From Paramecium tetraurelia (taxonomy: Eukaryota > Ciliophora > Oligohymenophorea > Peniculida > Parameciidae), in assembly GCF_000165425.1 (NCBI RefSeq), contig NW_001799641.1, forward strand, positions 501,027 through 565,026: a stretch of 64,000 nt of DNA, in the 5' to 3' direction. Made by a program: the position numbers and the translations under genes. Numbering within the stretch: position 1 is the first letter of the stretch; each line of letters opens with the position of its first letter. Below, one piece after another: positions 21,878 through 31,854 of the stretch. A model generated the notes under the pieces. That model did no database searches and was not told the origin of the DNA. It saw only the letters and a program-made list of their open reading frames with translations.

Positions 21878-23680
21878 TCAGTCAGATTGGTTTTACACCA
21901 TCTTTAATGTCTACATAATTTAAGAATTATTTTATTATAAATTTTAAAAATTAGGATAAAATTATTAGGATTATTGATACATTTATTGTGACTACTAAAG
22001 CATCATTGTATTTTACATTAAAAATGCTTGATATTATTAATAATCAAAAGGTTATTATTATGGATTTTATTATTATTATATCCAATAATTATACATAAGT
22101 TATTATTATTATTAGTATTACTACTACTATTATAACAATGATTAATATTATTAATACTGATTGTTGGCACTATATTGTTAATTAACTTATTATTGTGATG
22201 TTTATATATTCCTTTCTTAAAAAGAAGAGATTTATGGATTTAACTTTGTATTAACTCTTTAAGCAAATCGGTTAGTATTTAGATTGATTAAGGCAAATTT
22301 CCAAACAATTTGCCCGTGATGATTCAGGAAGTTGCTTTCATGTAACTTCTATAGATATCCAAAGAATTCATTTCGATATTCTTAAGTTAGATATTCATAC
22401 AATCTTTAGATGGGATAATTGGCGAACTAATCATTTACTAATTTACGAAAAGACCTAATTTAATGGATTGGTTATACTCTTCGGAGACTGCCACTTCTTC
22501 TTCCCAAAGCTTTTATCTCCATTGAGGTCCTGAGTAAATGATTGCCTTTTCAGCCACATTGCTCCCATATTTATCCATGGACATCGATACAAAGTCTTTG
22601 ACGAGATATTCGTCAAGAAGTTTCCTTTTATGGCACTCCTAGCCTTTCTCTAAGATTTGTTAGATGATATAATTTGCGTATTATCTTCTTACTAAACAAG
22701 AGGAGTTCTCGATGGCTCTCATGATTATATTATTTGCAACTTATTTTGAGTTTTAGTCTATTTGTTTTGGTAATATTTCGATTATTTTATTAACAATAAG
22801 ACATCCATATTGGTCAGTCGAAAGTTCAATTTATTGTTAATTATTATTTAATATCTAAGAAATTAATTTAAGGATGTTACATATTTATCCAAATTGAGCA
22901 AAAGAGTATGCTAACTTTTGCCATCAAAAACTTCTAAACATTTTTGGAAGATTTAGTTGCTAATTTTATGGGTATATAGCTTTTTAATAAAATTGTTATC
23001 ATCTATTATAAAATTTATGTATTTTTAGAATTAATTTTAAGAATCTTAAGGGAATTGGGCCATAATGTCTAATCCCTTTTGCATCACCTTGCAAGCATAG
23101 AGATCAGTGATAAGTTTGTTAATGCTATTGAAAATTTGATCTAAAATAATATTTCTATATTTTGGAGGACCTACATAATAAATGAGACTCTTACCCACTT
23201 CAATGATTTTTTCCAGTATGTAGTGCATATACTTGTCCAAACTTAGATTTACGATATAATTTAGTATAAAGGTCTGAAAAACATACTCTCTTTCCTTGGG
23301 TTTGGCATTTTCGTATTCGAATTGCATTCGTCTAGAATTTTTGGTTAATTTTTCATGTGTAATATAGGATGACCTTAAAATGAAATGGTTTCATTATACA
23401 TGTCAACTTAAAAGGCTTATATCAAGGGGGATTTGAAATTATCAATTTGTAGTTCATTCTTCATCTGTTAATTGAGCAAATCGAATTCTTCATCTTTAAT
23501 TAATTCAAAATCAATACCTACTTAATCCAATTAATCGTCAAGTTATTGAGAAGTCAAGATTTTGAAAATGTTGGAGTTGTCATACAGACTTAAAGGAGCG
23601 GTGGATCCAGTGTTTGAGGGAAAGCAATTTTGAAATTCATCGGCATCAGAATTAATTTCAATGGGGATTGGATTTGACAT
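21878..23680 (-). CDS. Pumilio-family (PUF) RNA-binding protein with poly-Q tail
   Basis: Several short introns, including 29 nt near 22920 and 20 nt near 22390. After an acidic N terminus (MSNPIPIEINSDADEF) the body consists of helical repeats of PUF type: LSLDKYMHYILEKIIEVGKS, LITDLYACKVMQKGLD, STDQYGCLIVNKIIEILP, LVRRQYANYIIQQILEKGQE and SMDKYGSNVAEKAIIYSG. Each carries the short residue trio that contacts an RNA base. PUF proteins bind 3' UTRs and repress or localise mRNA in the cytoplasm. The last 100 residues are Gln/Asn-rich, encoded largely by TAA and TAG codons, and end at TGA 21878. The start is the ATG at 23680. Confidence 0.85.
22040..22140 (-). repeat. TAA/TAG-rich poly-glutamine coding tract
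   Basis: On the plus strand this is a run of tat/tta triplets that looks like a microsatellite. On the minus strand, in the PUF frame, it encodes repeated Gln with a few Tyr and Leu, because TAA and TAG specify Gln here. Confidence 0.7.
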
Positions 23681-23867
23681 AATTTTGTTTATCTAATTAA
23701 TTATTATTGAAAAATTACATCATTCTTATTAGAATTAATTGACTTAAATTTTTAAGTTGGTTTTATAAATATGGAGTTAAATTAAATCTAATATATTACG
23801 CATTATGCCCTAATTTCACAATCTTATGAAATGGAGGTTAATTATATAATTGATTAAATAAATAATA

Positions 23868-24326
23868 ATGAATCTTGATCAAATTTAATCCACAGAAGAA
23901 GATTGGCCTCAATAATCTTGGAATGAAAATGAAGATCTCGATTTCTCGTCCTCTCCTATAATGTTTGGTCGTCGATGCCATAAAATTAAATAAGAAAATG
24001 ACATCAACAACCAAGATTACTATATATAATCTTAAGAGATAGAAGAACCCTCAGAAGATCAAGAAATTAACAAATTGTTCTTCAATGCCTCGATTCCTCT
24101 CAGCAAAAAGAAGATTAGAAAAACTAAAAGAATTAATAGCAGCACAATAAACACTCTATATCAAGAAATATTTTCAAGTATTATCGACAACACAGAATCA
24201 TAATAAGAGGCTTTAAAAAAATTATAATAATGCCAAAATATTAAGGTTCTATTGGATGGATTGGAAAGAACTTTGATGAAAATAAAGTAAATGCTACTAG
24301 TCAAAGTCAAAACTGATAAGCACTGA
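23868..24326 (+). CDS. Hypothetical acidic protein, single exon
   Basis: 152 aa, starting MNLDQIQSTEEDWPQQSW. The acidic N-terminal half is followed by a basic patch (LSKKKIRKTKRINSS), which could be a nuclear signal. The C terminus is helical (EALKKLQQCQNIKVLLDGLE). No domain is recognised. It is divergent from the PUF gene, with 187 bp between the two starts. Confidence 0.7.
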
Positions 24327-24669
24327 TTTGAATCCATCGTATAGGTGTGTTTTCGATTGATGAAATAACATCACATATAATATAATATAATTTTCATACT
24401 TACTTTCTTACTAAATTTCGAACTAATTGATTAAAATACCAGAATAAACTCAGATAATTCAACCAACAAAGAGAAAGGTAGTAGAAAAATGTTGAAAAGT
24501 GTTTGGTACCCATATTTTTTGAAATGTAAAAAGTTAGTCGTTATTTAGATGTTTATAAATTAGGAAGTATATGTACATTAAAACCAATAGTGCTATTATC
24601 TATAAATGGAATTTAATCGGGTTTTTGGATTGAGAAAATAAAGTCATAAAATTTATTCAAGACCAAAGG

Positions 24670-24780
24670 ATGAAAAGTAGATTCTTATTGATCTCAGTTT
24701 TTATCTGTTTATGTAATGCTAATAATAAAAGTTTTTAAATGAAAATATACAAGTAAAATTAAATCATTAATTAAAAGTGA
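24670..24780 (+). CDS. Possible short secreted peptide
   Basis: A 36-codon reading, MKSRFLLISVFICLCNANNK and a short Gln-rich tail, looks like a classical signal peptide with a cleavage site after NA. It overlaps the 3' end of the MORN gene on the other strand. It may be the remaining first exon of a decayed secretory gene, or a chance reading. I have no independent support. Confidence 0.25.
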
Positions 24781-25730
24781 TTAGAAACCATCCATTTGGA
24801 ATAATTTATAAATTAGATTCATTAGAACAGCTTATTAATTTGCCATTTTACCATTCTCCAAACTTTTTCTTCCCTTCTTTATTTATCATAAGTCCTTTCC
24901 CATGTTACTTTCCATCTAGCCAATAAACCTAATATTATTTTCCATCCCACCAATTGAAATACCAATCCCATTCTTTTTATCATTTTCATATTCTCCATCA
25001 TAATATTTCCCATCAATCCACCTGTAGTATCCTCGACCATGCATTTAATTTCTGACCCATTAACCCTAATAAGATTATGTTCTAAATAACTAATAAATTA
25101 CCCTACCATCAAGCCATTTATATTTGCCGATTCCATTAATCATGTTATCTGCCCATTCTCCATTGTACGTACTTTATTAACTCCATTAATAAATCCTTTT
25201 CCATCCTTTTTACCATTTAGAAACTCCCCGTCATAAACAGAACCCTCAGGCCGCACTTCAATTCTCAGCCCATAGGACTTTCCTTATTTGAATTGGCCAG
25301 TGTAAGTAGTTCCTCTTGCATAAAGATATTTCCCCTCTCCTTCTAATTTATTGTTAATAAAACTGCCCTCATATATATCATCATTAGTCATGACCAGCCT
25401 GCCAAGTCCATTATCCATGTTGTTAATTATCATACCAGTATAGATTCCACCATCCTAAAATTTAAGTTGATTTAAAGGACTCTCAATTTACTCTTGCTTT
25501 TATTCTAAAGAATTATATTGCGCCTTAATAAACGTAGAAGAGTTAGATTTGCTATCCATCCAAGTGGTTACTCTAATAATTAAACCATATTTCTTACAAG
25601 GCTGTTTTTCATCATCCTCCTTATATTCAGGATCAGAATCAGAACTAATTACTTCTTATTTATGTGTTTCATTAGAATGTCCTTCTTGTTTATTCTGGCA
25701 TTTCTAGCATGTCCCATAGAGTTATATAAA
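24764..25730 (-). CDS. MORN-repeat protein
   Basis: At least five MORN repeats, the membrane occupation and recognition nexus of about 23 residues, are visible: DGGIYTGMIINNMDNGLGRL, DDIYEGSFINNKLEGEGKY, GTTYTGQFKQGKSYGLR, GSVYDGEFLNGKKDGKGF, STYNGEW-like then NMINGIGKYKWLDG, and DGKYYDGEYENDKKNGIG. MORN repeats bind lipids or scaffold proteins at membranes and cilia. The N terminus holds two Cys (TCQKCQNK) and an acidic stretch. Longer introns of about 35-36 nt are needed near 24925 and 25075, and a 2-nt frame step near 25180 remains unexplained. The exact start was not found; 25730 is approximate. Confidence 0.7.
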
Positions 25731-25767
25731 ATTATCCCTAAAATTAAGTATTTTTATATAATAGTAA

Positions 25768-26363
25768 ATGACAGAACTAGATTACTCAATCTATTGCAAG
25801 AGCAAACAATAAGTATATTTTTTTGGAAATCATATCATTAACAATCAGTATATAATATTGAATAGGAGTATGATTAACTCATTCAATTTATTCTATTTCC
25901 AGACTGCAATAATATCAAAGAAAACCCTCTATTTAATTATTTTGAATAATGTTAAACTAACAATGAGGTTCTCATAAATACCTTCTTCTAATAATTGCTA
26001 GTCAGCATATTTGAATTTTAGATGGCAAAATATGTTTTGATAAATATTGTTGATTATTACACACTTAACATAGATATAAAATTATACCACTAATTATAGA
26101 TAGCAAGAACATTTCAAAGATATTTGGCAAATGTACTCTTATTATGAATGAGAATATTATAAAGTAAGGCAAAGAGAGATGACAAAGGGATACCCAGAAT
26201 AGATAAGATTAAAGAAGATTAATCTGAATAAGTTAATTGTGAAATAATTAATGATCAGAAGATAAATTATAAGGAATTACATCCTGAACTTGTTCTTTCC
26301 ATTATTTAAGTTAAACTATTATTATTTCAATTTCTTTAGTCTTAAAATTATAATATTAACTGA
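25768..26363 (+). CDS. Hypothetical protein, exon structure uncertain
   Basis: ATG 25768 opens MTELDYSIYCKSKQQ. The last part is clearly protein-like (GIPRIDKIKEDQSEQVNC, then INDQKINYKELHPELVLSII), ending at TGA 26363, one base before the next gene's ATG. The middle (about 25950-26160) changes frame and needs introns I could not define. No domain is recognised. It could be one gene or two fragments. Confidence 0.4.
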
Positions 26364-26364
26364 C

Positions 26365-27801
26365 ATGAGTGAATCCTAGCTTATAGAAAAGCTTCAATAA
26401 TATGGTAGCAAGAAAGGAAAGTATGAGAATGATCTATTAAACTCCTCTCAAGAATGCAGCTATAAGATTAGCACAAGTCCTAGATTTCATAAATTTCATC
26501 AATCTCCCGTTATTCATCAATCCCCTGCTAATGTGTCATCATCTTTAGAGCATTATCCTTTTGATAAGGAGGAAGTGCAGATCAAAGATCCTTAAGGTGA
26601 AATACGCTTCTTGCTTAATATCATAGATTAATTGTAATATGATTTATAGATACAATACAATGATAGTGAACTTATTAAATAGAAGTATTAAGAATTACAA
26701 TATTAAGTTCAAAAAATGAAGAGCAATGTCTTCAAAGAGTAAGAATAATATGAAACAAAGCAATACTGTGATTAATTAGAAAGATAAAACAAATAGTTAA
26801 ATAACGAGAATAACACATTGAAAAAAAATTATTAAGAAGTTTAATAGAAATATCTTGATTGTCAAAAAGACTTGGATAATCTAAAGTTAAATGCATCAGA
26901 ACTATTAATTTAAAATGAAGGATTGTATTCACTATTAAACTCTTTAAAAGATAAACATCAATTCGATATTGACAGTCAAGCTAAACATTTTGAGCTAATA
27001 AATCAAAAAAAGATTGATGATGAAATAAATATCATCTAGAAATAATTCAGGAGAGAAATTGAAACATAAAATTCTATCTCGGATTCATACAAAAAAAAAA
27101 TTGAAGATTTAACCAATGAATGTGAGATTAAATCAAAGAAGCTAAGCTAATAACAAGAGATTAACTTAAAATAAGAATTAGAAATTGAAATATTAAATGG
27201 AAAACTAATAAGATATCAAAAGTTAGAATAAGAGTTAGTTGATATCGATACTCTATATTAATAAAAAAATAGATTGTGTTAATAATTAGTCTAAGATAAT
27301 ACAAAATTAGGGGAAGAGTTGAAGAATTAAAAACAATAAATATAGTAATTGGATTCATCATTTAAGTTGTAATAAAACCTTTTAGAAAAGGAGAGGAGTG
27401 ATAATGTTGAAAGAATTCAATAATTATAAAAACAGTTAGATGAATTATAAAATGTGAACAACGAATTTAAGAAAAAGGAGTTGGAGCAATAAAGATTACT
27501 AAATAAATTATCAGAGTATGGAGATGAAAATATGAGATTGTTGGAATAAAATACATTCATTTTGGATAAAACCAATGATACGGAAACATTAAGAGTTAAT
27601 TATAAGAATTTAGTTAAAAGATACTATTAGTTAAAAAGTGAAAATGATGGATTAGTATATAGCATAAATTAGCACGTCACAAATAGTGCCATTCTACAAA
27701 GACAACTGTAGAATGCAATAATTGAAAAGAATGAAGTCATCACCAATCTACATTATACTTAGCAATAGTTACTTAATTTATAATATTCAATAAGTCATTG
27801 A
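26365..27801 (+). CDS. Large coiled-coil protein
   Basis: A 478-aa single-exon reading. The first 80 residues are Ser/His-rich (FHKFHQSPVIHQSPANVSS). From residue 90 nearly to the end it is one long heptad-like coil dominated by Gln, Glu, Lys, Leu and Asn, many of the Gln being TAA/TAG codons. There is no membrane helix or catalytic motif. Such proteins in ciliates are often basal-body or cortical cytoskeleton components, but the sequence alone does not show location. The ATG at 26365 follows the upstream TGA by one base. Confidence 0.8.
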
Positions 27802-27859
27802 ATTTATTTTATATTAGAATATTATAGGAATTATATTATAAATAATATTGAAATTTACA

Positions 27860-29455
27860 TCAATCGACTCTTGATGGTGGTTCTTTGAATTCATCCTTGA
27901 TATTCATAGTCTTATCTACTCCTTGATCACACATCATTTAACAAAACTCATCAAACGAGATCTAATTATTATGATTAGGATTGATTTCATTGATCATTTA
28001 ATTAATTTTGTCTTCCGAAATTTGTCTTCCATGTCTAGCCAAGGCTTCTTTAATATCATCCTTTTAAATGTGTCCCACATTGAGAGTATCGAAATACTTA
28101 AATAAAGACCATAACTAAAGGATAAATCAATAAATAATACTCTTTCTCTAGTGAATATTTTTCTTTGATCTATACAAGCAGCTAAGAAATCAGTATATTT
28201 AATCATTAATGGTTTTGGAGATTTGATTTCTTAGTATTGGGTTCCATCATGTTCTCCCATCAATTGGATGCCTTCATCCTCTTCTAAGACAATAGTTTAA
28301 ATTAATTGCTCAATTTCCCAATGAGTTACGATGGAACCCTCCTTAATTAAAGCTGATTTAAGTTCATCAACAGTAATAGTTCCTGAGTTGTCAACATCAA
28401 TTTTTGAGAATATCTATTTTAGATGTTGTAAATCGGATTCATTCATTTGGTTAATGAGAACTTTGGTGACTTCCTTTTTGAACTTGGCCCCTCCTCTATA
28501 AGTTTTTAGCATTTAATAAATGGTTCTATCCTATTGTAATTGAGCAGATTTAAGTCGGTCAGTAAATAATGATGATGGATTTTATTTAGTTTGGAACCAT
28601 GGATGATCCATACACTTTTTTGCAGAGGGTCTCAGATTCGGATCTTTAGAGAGCATTTAAAAAAGTAAATTCTTAGCATCATCAGATATAGTGTTCCATA
28701 CTTTAGATTCAAATTTCACTTCCTTCAATCTTATATTGAGAAACAGTTTCTCCTTAGACTGTCCTACAAATGGAGGAGAGCCACACAAGAGACTGTAAAG
28801 AAGAACACCGAGACTCCAGATATCACATTTTTCATCGTAATCTCCTTCTATGACTTCTGGAGGCATATAGAGAGGTGTGCCAATAAAAGTCTTTAGTTTT
28901 CTTCGTCTATGTACTACATCAAATTTATTTGCGAATCCAAAGTCAATCAACTTAGGTTCAGAATAGAGACTTTATTCAGTAAATAAAATGTTCTCAGCCT
29001 TAATATCTCTATGCACTATTCCTTATTCATGTATGTAGATGACAGCAGATAATATCTAAATTACGAATATATTTTACTTTAGATATAATTCTTTGTACTT
29101 AGTGTTCAGTTAAATTTATCTGCTGTTTTGCAATTCTTTCTACTAACTCACCTCCTTCGCAATATTCCATGCATATATAAATATATAATTCACTCTGATA
29201 GACTTCATAAAACTTAATTATGTTTGGATGATCTAGTTTTTTGAGTGTATATATTTCATTCGCCAATTATGCTTCCTTTCCATGAAGATTATTTTTGTCT
29301 ATAATCTTGATGGCATACTGTTTTGTTGAGTTATTTTTCATAGTAGCTTGGACAACCTTGCCGAAAGAACCTATTCCAAGGACCTTACCGAAATTATAAA
29401 GAGAATGGATGTCTGTCGTCGAAGTAAAAACAGAATCGTTATGACTAGTTTGCAT
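27860..29455 (-). CDS. Calcium-dependent protein kinase (CDPK)
   Basis: Kinase domain followed by calmodulin-like EF-hands, the plant/alveolate CDPK layout. The glycine loop is VLGIGSFGKVVQA and the ATP lysine is in YAIKIIDK. Further landmarks are the DFG region IDFGFANKFD, the activation segment FIGTPLYMPPEVIEGDYDEK and the structural CDIWSLGVLLYSLLCGSPPF. A junction region with FKKEVTKVLINQM leads to a canonical EF-hand (FSKIDVDNSGTITVDELKS) and degenerate ones, including INPNHNNQISFDEFCQMM near the end. Calcium binding to the EF-hands would release autoinhibition. The N terminus lacks a myristoylation Gly. Several short introns are present; the stop is TGA 27860. Confidence 0.9.
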
Positions 29456-29547
29456 TGGTACTATTCTAGTGTGTTATTTTGGTTGTAAACAACCCATTTA
29501 ATTTTATTATCGCTAATTTTAGAAAATAATTAAGACTTATATATTCA

Positions 29548-30447
29548 TCAATTTAATTCGACTTCCCAAAAAAAAGGCCAATTCTTTCCAGTTATCCAAA
29601 ATCTATAGATAATTGAAATTAAAATTTACATATCTTACTCAGATTTGTACGCGATCCCACAAATACAATTACTCAAATCCATATCAGATGAAAAATCTAT
29701 TAGTTAAGAAAAATCATAATAATTTTTCCTATATTTACTGAAATGATAATTACACATAGCCATCTGTTAGATTAATTGCCAAAATGATCGGATTCAAATT
29801 TGTACTTGCATATAAAATTCCATTGACAAATTCAATCTCACTTAATCTTCCTACTGAAGAACCATTATTAAATTGCACTTAAATTATCTATTTCAAAAGT
29901 AATTCCGAGTCTAGAATCAACACTTTATCAGTTCCATTCGTTATGTAGATTTCTAATGTATCATCTTCATCATAAGAATGCGAAATTCCCAGACTCTCAT
30001 TCACATCCAAATTTAACTTTCTACTCTCCAAAACTTCTAGAGTTTCCTGATCCCTCAAGAATCTTATATTACTAATTACACTACATTATACGTTCTCTCC
30101 AGGTTAATTGATAAATCTATCCATCAATTACATCCACTCCCTGACCTTGATATATGTCATCCAGACTCACTCTTTAGGATATCGTTGTCATTAGATCCAA
30201 ATTTATATAATGGATTTCTGAATTCTCATATGATCCACATGATTCAACTAAATGAGTAGAATTAAGAAAATGCAATGCCTTTGATAACAAATCTTCTGAA
30301 TACTTGAGTATGTCCTGAAACCTCCATGTTTCTTTCAAATTTTCTTAATACTATATAATCATTAGGGTTGTATTCCAATTTTTTGTTTTGAGACAGAATA
30401 AGGAATGTCATTGAGACAAAAATTGCTAGTAGAGAAAGGATTGACAA
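29548..30447 (-). CDS. Secreted glutamine cyclotransferase-family protein
   Basis: Starts with a signal peptide (MSILSLLAIFVSMTFLILSQ). Introns of 25, 22 and 36 nt then give a protein matching the plant/bacterial-type glutaminyl-peptide cyclotransferase, a five-bladed propeller. Landmarks are EVSGHTQALHFLNSTHLVES, where the family has FTQGL...ESTG, then GQGVDVIDGQIYQLTWRER, RLSEIEFVNGILYASTN and the C-terminal ICGIAYKSEFWITGKNWPFF, where the family reads GIAYD...TGKLWP. The enzyme converts N-terminal Gln of secreted proteins to pyroglutamate. Some conserved positions differ (TQAL for TQGL), so activity is not certain. Confidence 0.8.
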
Positions 30448-30699
30448 CTACTATATTTAATTCCTATTTAAAGGTATGACTCTGTTGCTCGGCTTTGAAA
30501 ACTTATACCTCATCTTTTACTATTATTTTTAATATAAATTCTTAATATTGCATAGTTATTTACTTTAATTGAAATGAGTATATTATACTCACAATAATCA
30601 ATTCAAATCGATCTCCAACATTTTAATCTGGAAATTGTTGATCAATTGAAACTTTCTATTTTTTGTTTATTCTTTTCAATTCAATAATTAAATTAGTTA

Positions 30700-31179
30700 A
30701 TGATAATTTTATTCAGCATTTTCTTTGCAATCATTTCAGCTAATTCAGTAAGCGAAGTTAGATCACATACTTTAAGATTCCGTCCTAATTAGAATTTAGT
30801 TAAAGAATTATAATCTTACATTGAAACTAACTAAATTAAGGCAGCTTCAATTTCCACTTGTGTTGGAGTATTTACTTAAATTTATTAATAGTCTTTGTTG
30901 AAATGCTCAATTAGATTTGCAAATCAACCTCAATTTACAGAAATCAATGGTCACTTTGAAATTGTGTCTCTTGTTGGAACAATAAGTGTTTATGGATAAC
31001 ATATTCATATTAGTTTATCTGATACTGAAGGAAAAATGATTGGGGGCCACTTGCCATTTTATGACAATGAGTGCATCATTTATACGACTGCTGAAATCGT
31101 ATTACTTGAGCATATCGAAACCATCTATACAAGGAAATTAGATCCAACCTATGGATATTACGAACTATATATAATTTGA
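30700..31179 (+). CDS. Secreted PPC/DUF296-domain protein
   Basis: A 159-aa single-exon protein. The N terminus (MIILFSIFFAIISANSVSEV) looks like a cleavable signal peptide. The rest is one PPC (DUF296) domain: the opening IKAASISTCVGVFTQIY, the strand HFEIVSLVGTISVYGQHIHI, the hallmark SLSDTEGKMIGGHLPFYD and CIIYTTAEIVLLEHIE, then DPTYGYYELYII. In plants the domain occurs with AT-hooks, and stand-alone bacterial and archaeal forms exist; it trimerises. A secreted version is unusual. No DNA-binding AT-hook is present. The function is unknown. Confidence 0.85.
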
Positions 31180-31626
31180 ATAATAATTTTCATCTAAATA
31201 CCACTTTCAACAATTATACTGAAAAAAATAAGGCTAGAAATTGTTGATAAAATAACCGATTCCCAACTTTCCAAATCAACGAGTTAACCTTATCTTATCT
31301 TATCAACTTTTTATTTTTATCAAATATTTTATAAAACGATATATATTAAAATTTTAAAGTGTTCTGTCTCTCTGATTACAAGCTTACTTATTCCTGACTC
31401 GGTTTCCCAATTTAATAAAGAAGTATAGAATATGTTGTTTTTAATGTGCCAAATTCACATGCGTTAAATTGAAACATCTACAGATTCGAAGTGAGGAAAA
31501 TGTCTGATTTTTAAGACTTTTCAACCATAAAATACTTATTAAATTATAGTCTTTGATGATAAGTAGATATATTTTAAATACTCCAAGAATAGATATTAAT
31601 TCAAAACGGAAAATAGGTTAAATAAA
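31180..31626. other. Intergenic stretch, no gene seen
   Basis: About 450 bp with short imperfect TTATC repeats near 31285 and otherwise AT-rich. No protein-like reading of useful length was found. Confidence 0.4.
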
Positions 31627-31854
31627 TCAAACAGAACAATCCTATTTGTCGATGACTGAAGTAGTCCTTGTCTTTTGTTAAGACTTTAATCTTCTTCTTT
31701 ATATAATTGGGTTCTTTTCAATTGAGTATTATTTTTTAATTGGTACTGGCGGAGTTTGTACAAGGCTTTGAGTTATCAAGTATGATTCGAATTTGTCTGT
31801 TGTATTTGTTTTAAGATTCTCATTTACTTTTGTTTTAGTGACAGAACACCCCAT
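31627..31854 (-). CDS. Small protein with an acylation-type N terminus
   Basis: 75 aa, single exon, starting MGCSVTKTKVNENLKTN. Gly2 with Cys3 and Ser/Thr near position 6 is the classic pattern for N-myristoylation plus palmitoylation, which would hold the protein on the inner face of a membrane (inference from motif). The remainder is basic and Thr/Gln-rich (IIQRRRLKSQQKTRTT) and contains no domain. TGA at 31627. Confidence 0.6.

Noticed and set aside
22040-22140. TAA/TTA microsatellite
   Set aside because: In the PUF frame it is a poly-Q coding tract, so it is reported as a coding repeat and not as neutral satellite DNA.
22900-22950. 17-nt intron in the PUF gene
   Set aside because: A 29-nt GT...AG intron starting slightly upstream repairs the frame equally well and has normal length.
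30270-30310. Frame break in the glutamine cyclotransferase after SGHTQ
   Set aside because: A 25-nt intron (GTATTCAGAA...ATCAAAG) joins SGHTQ to ALHFLNSTHLVES in frame, so the gene is not a pseudogene on this ground.
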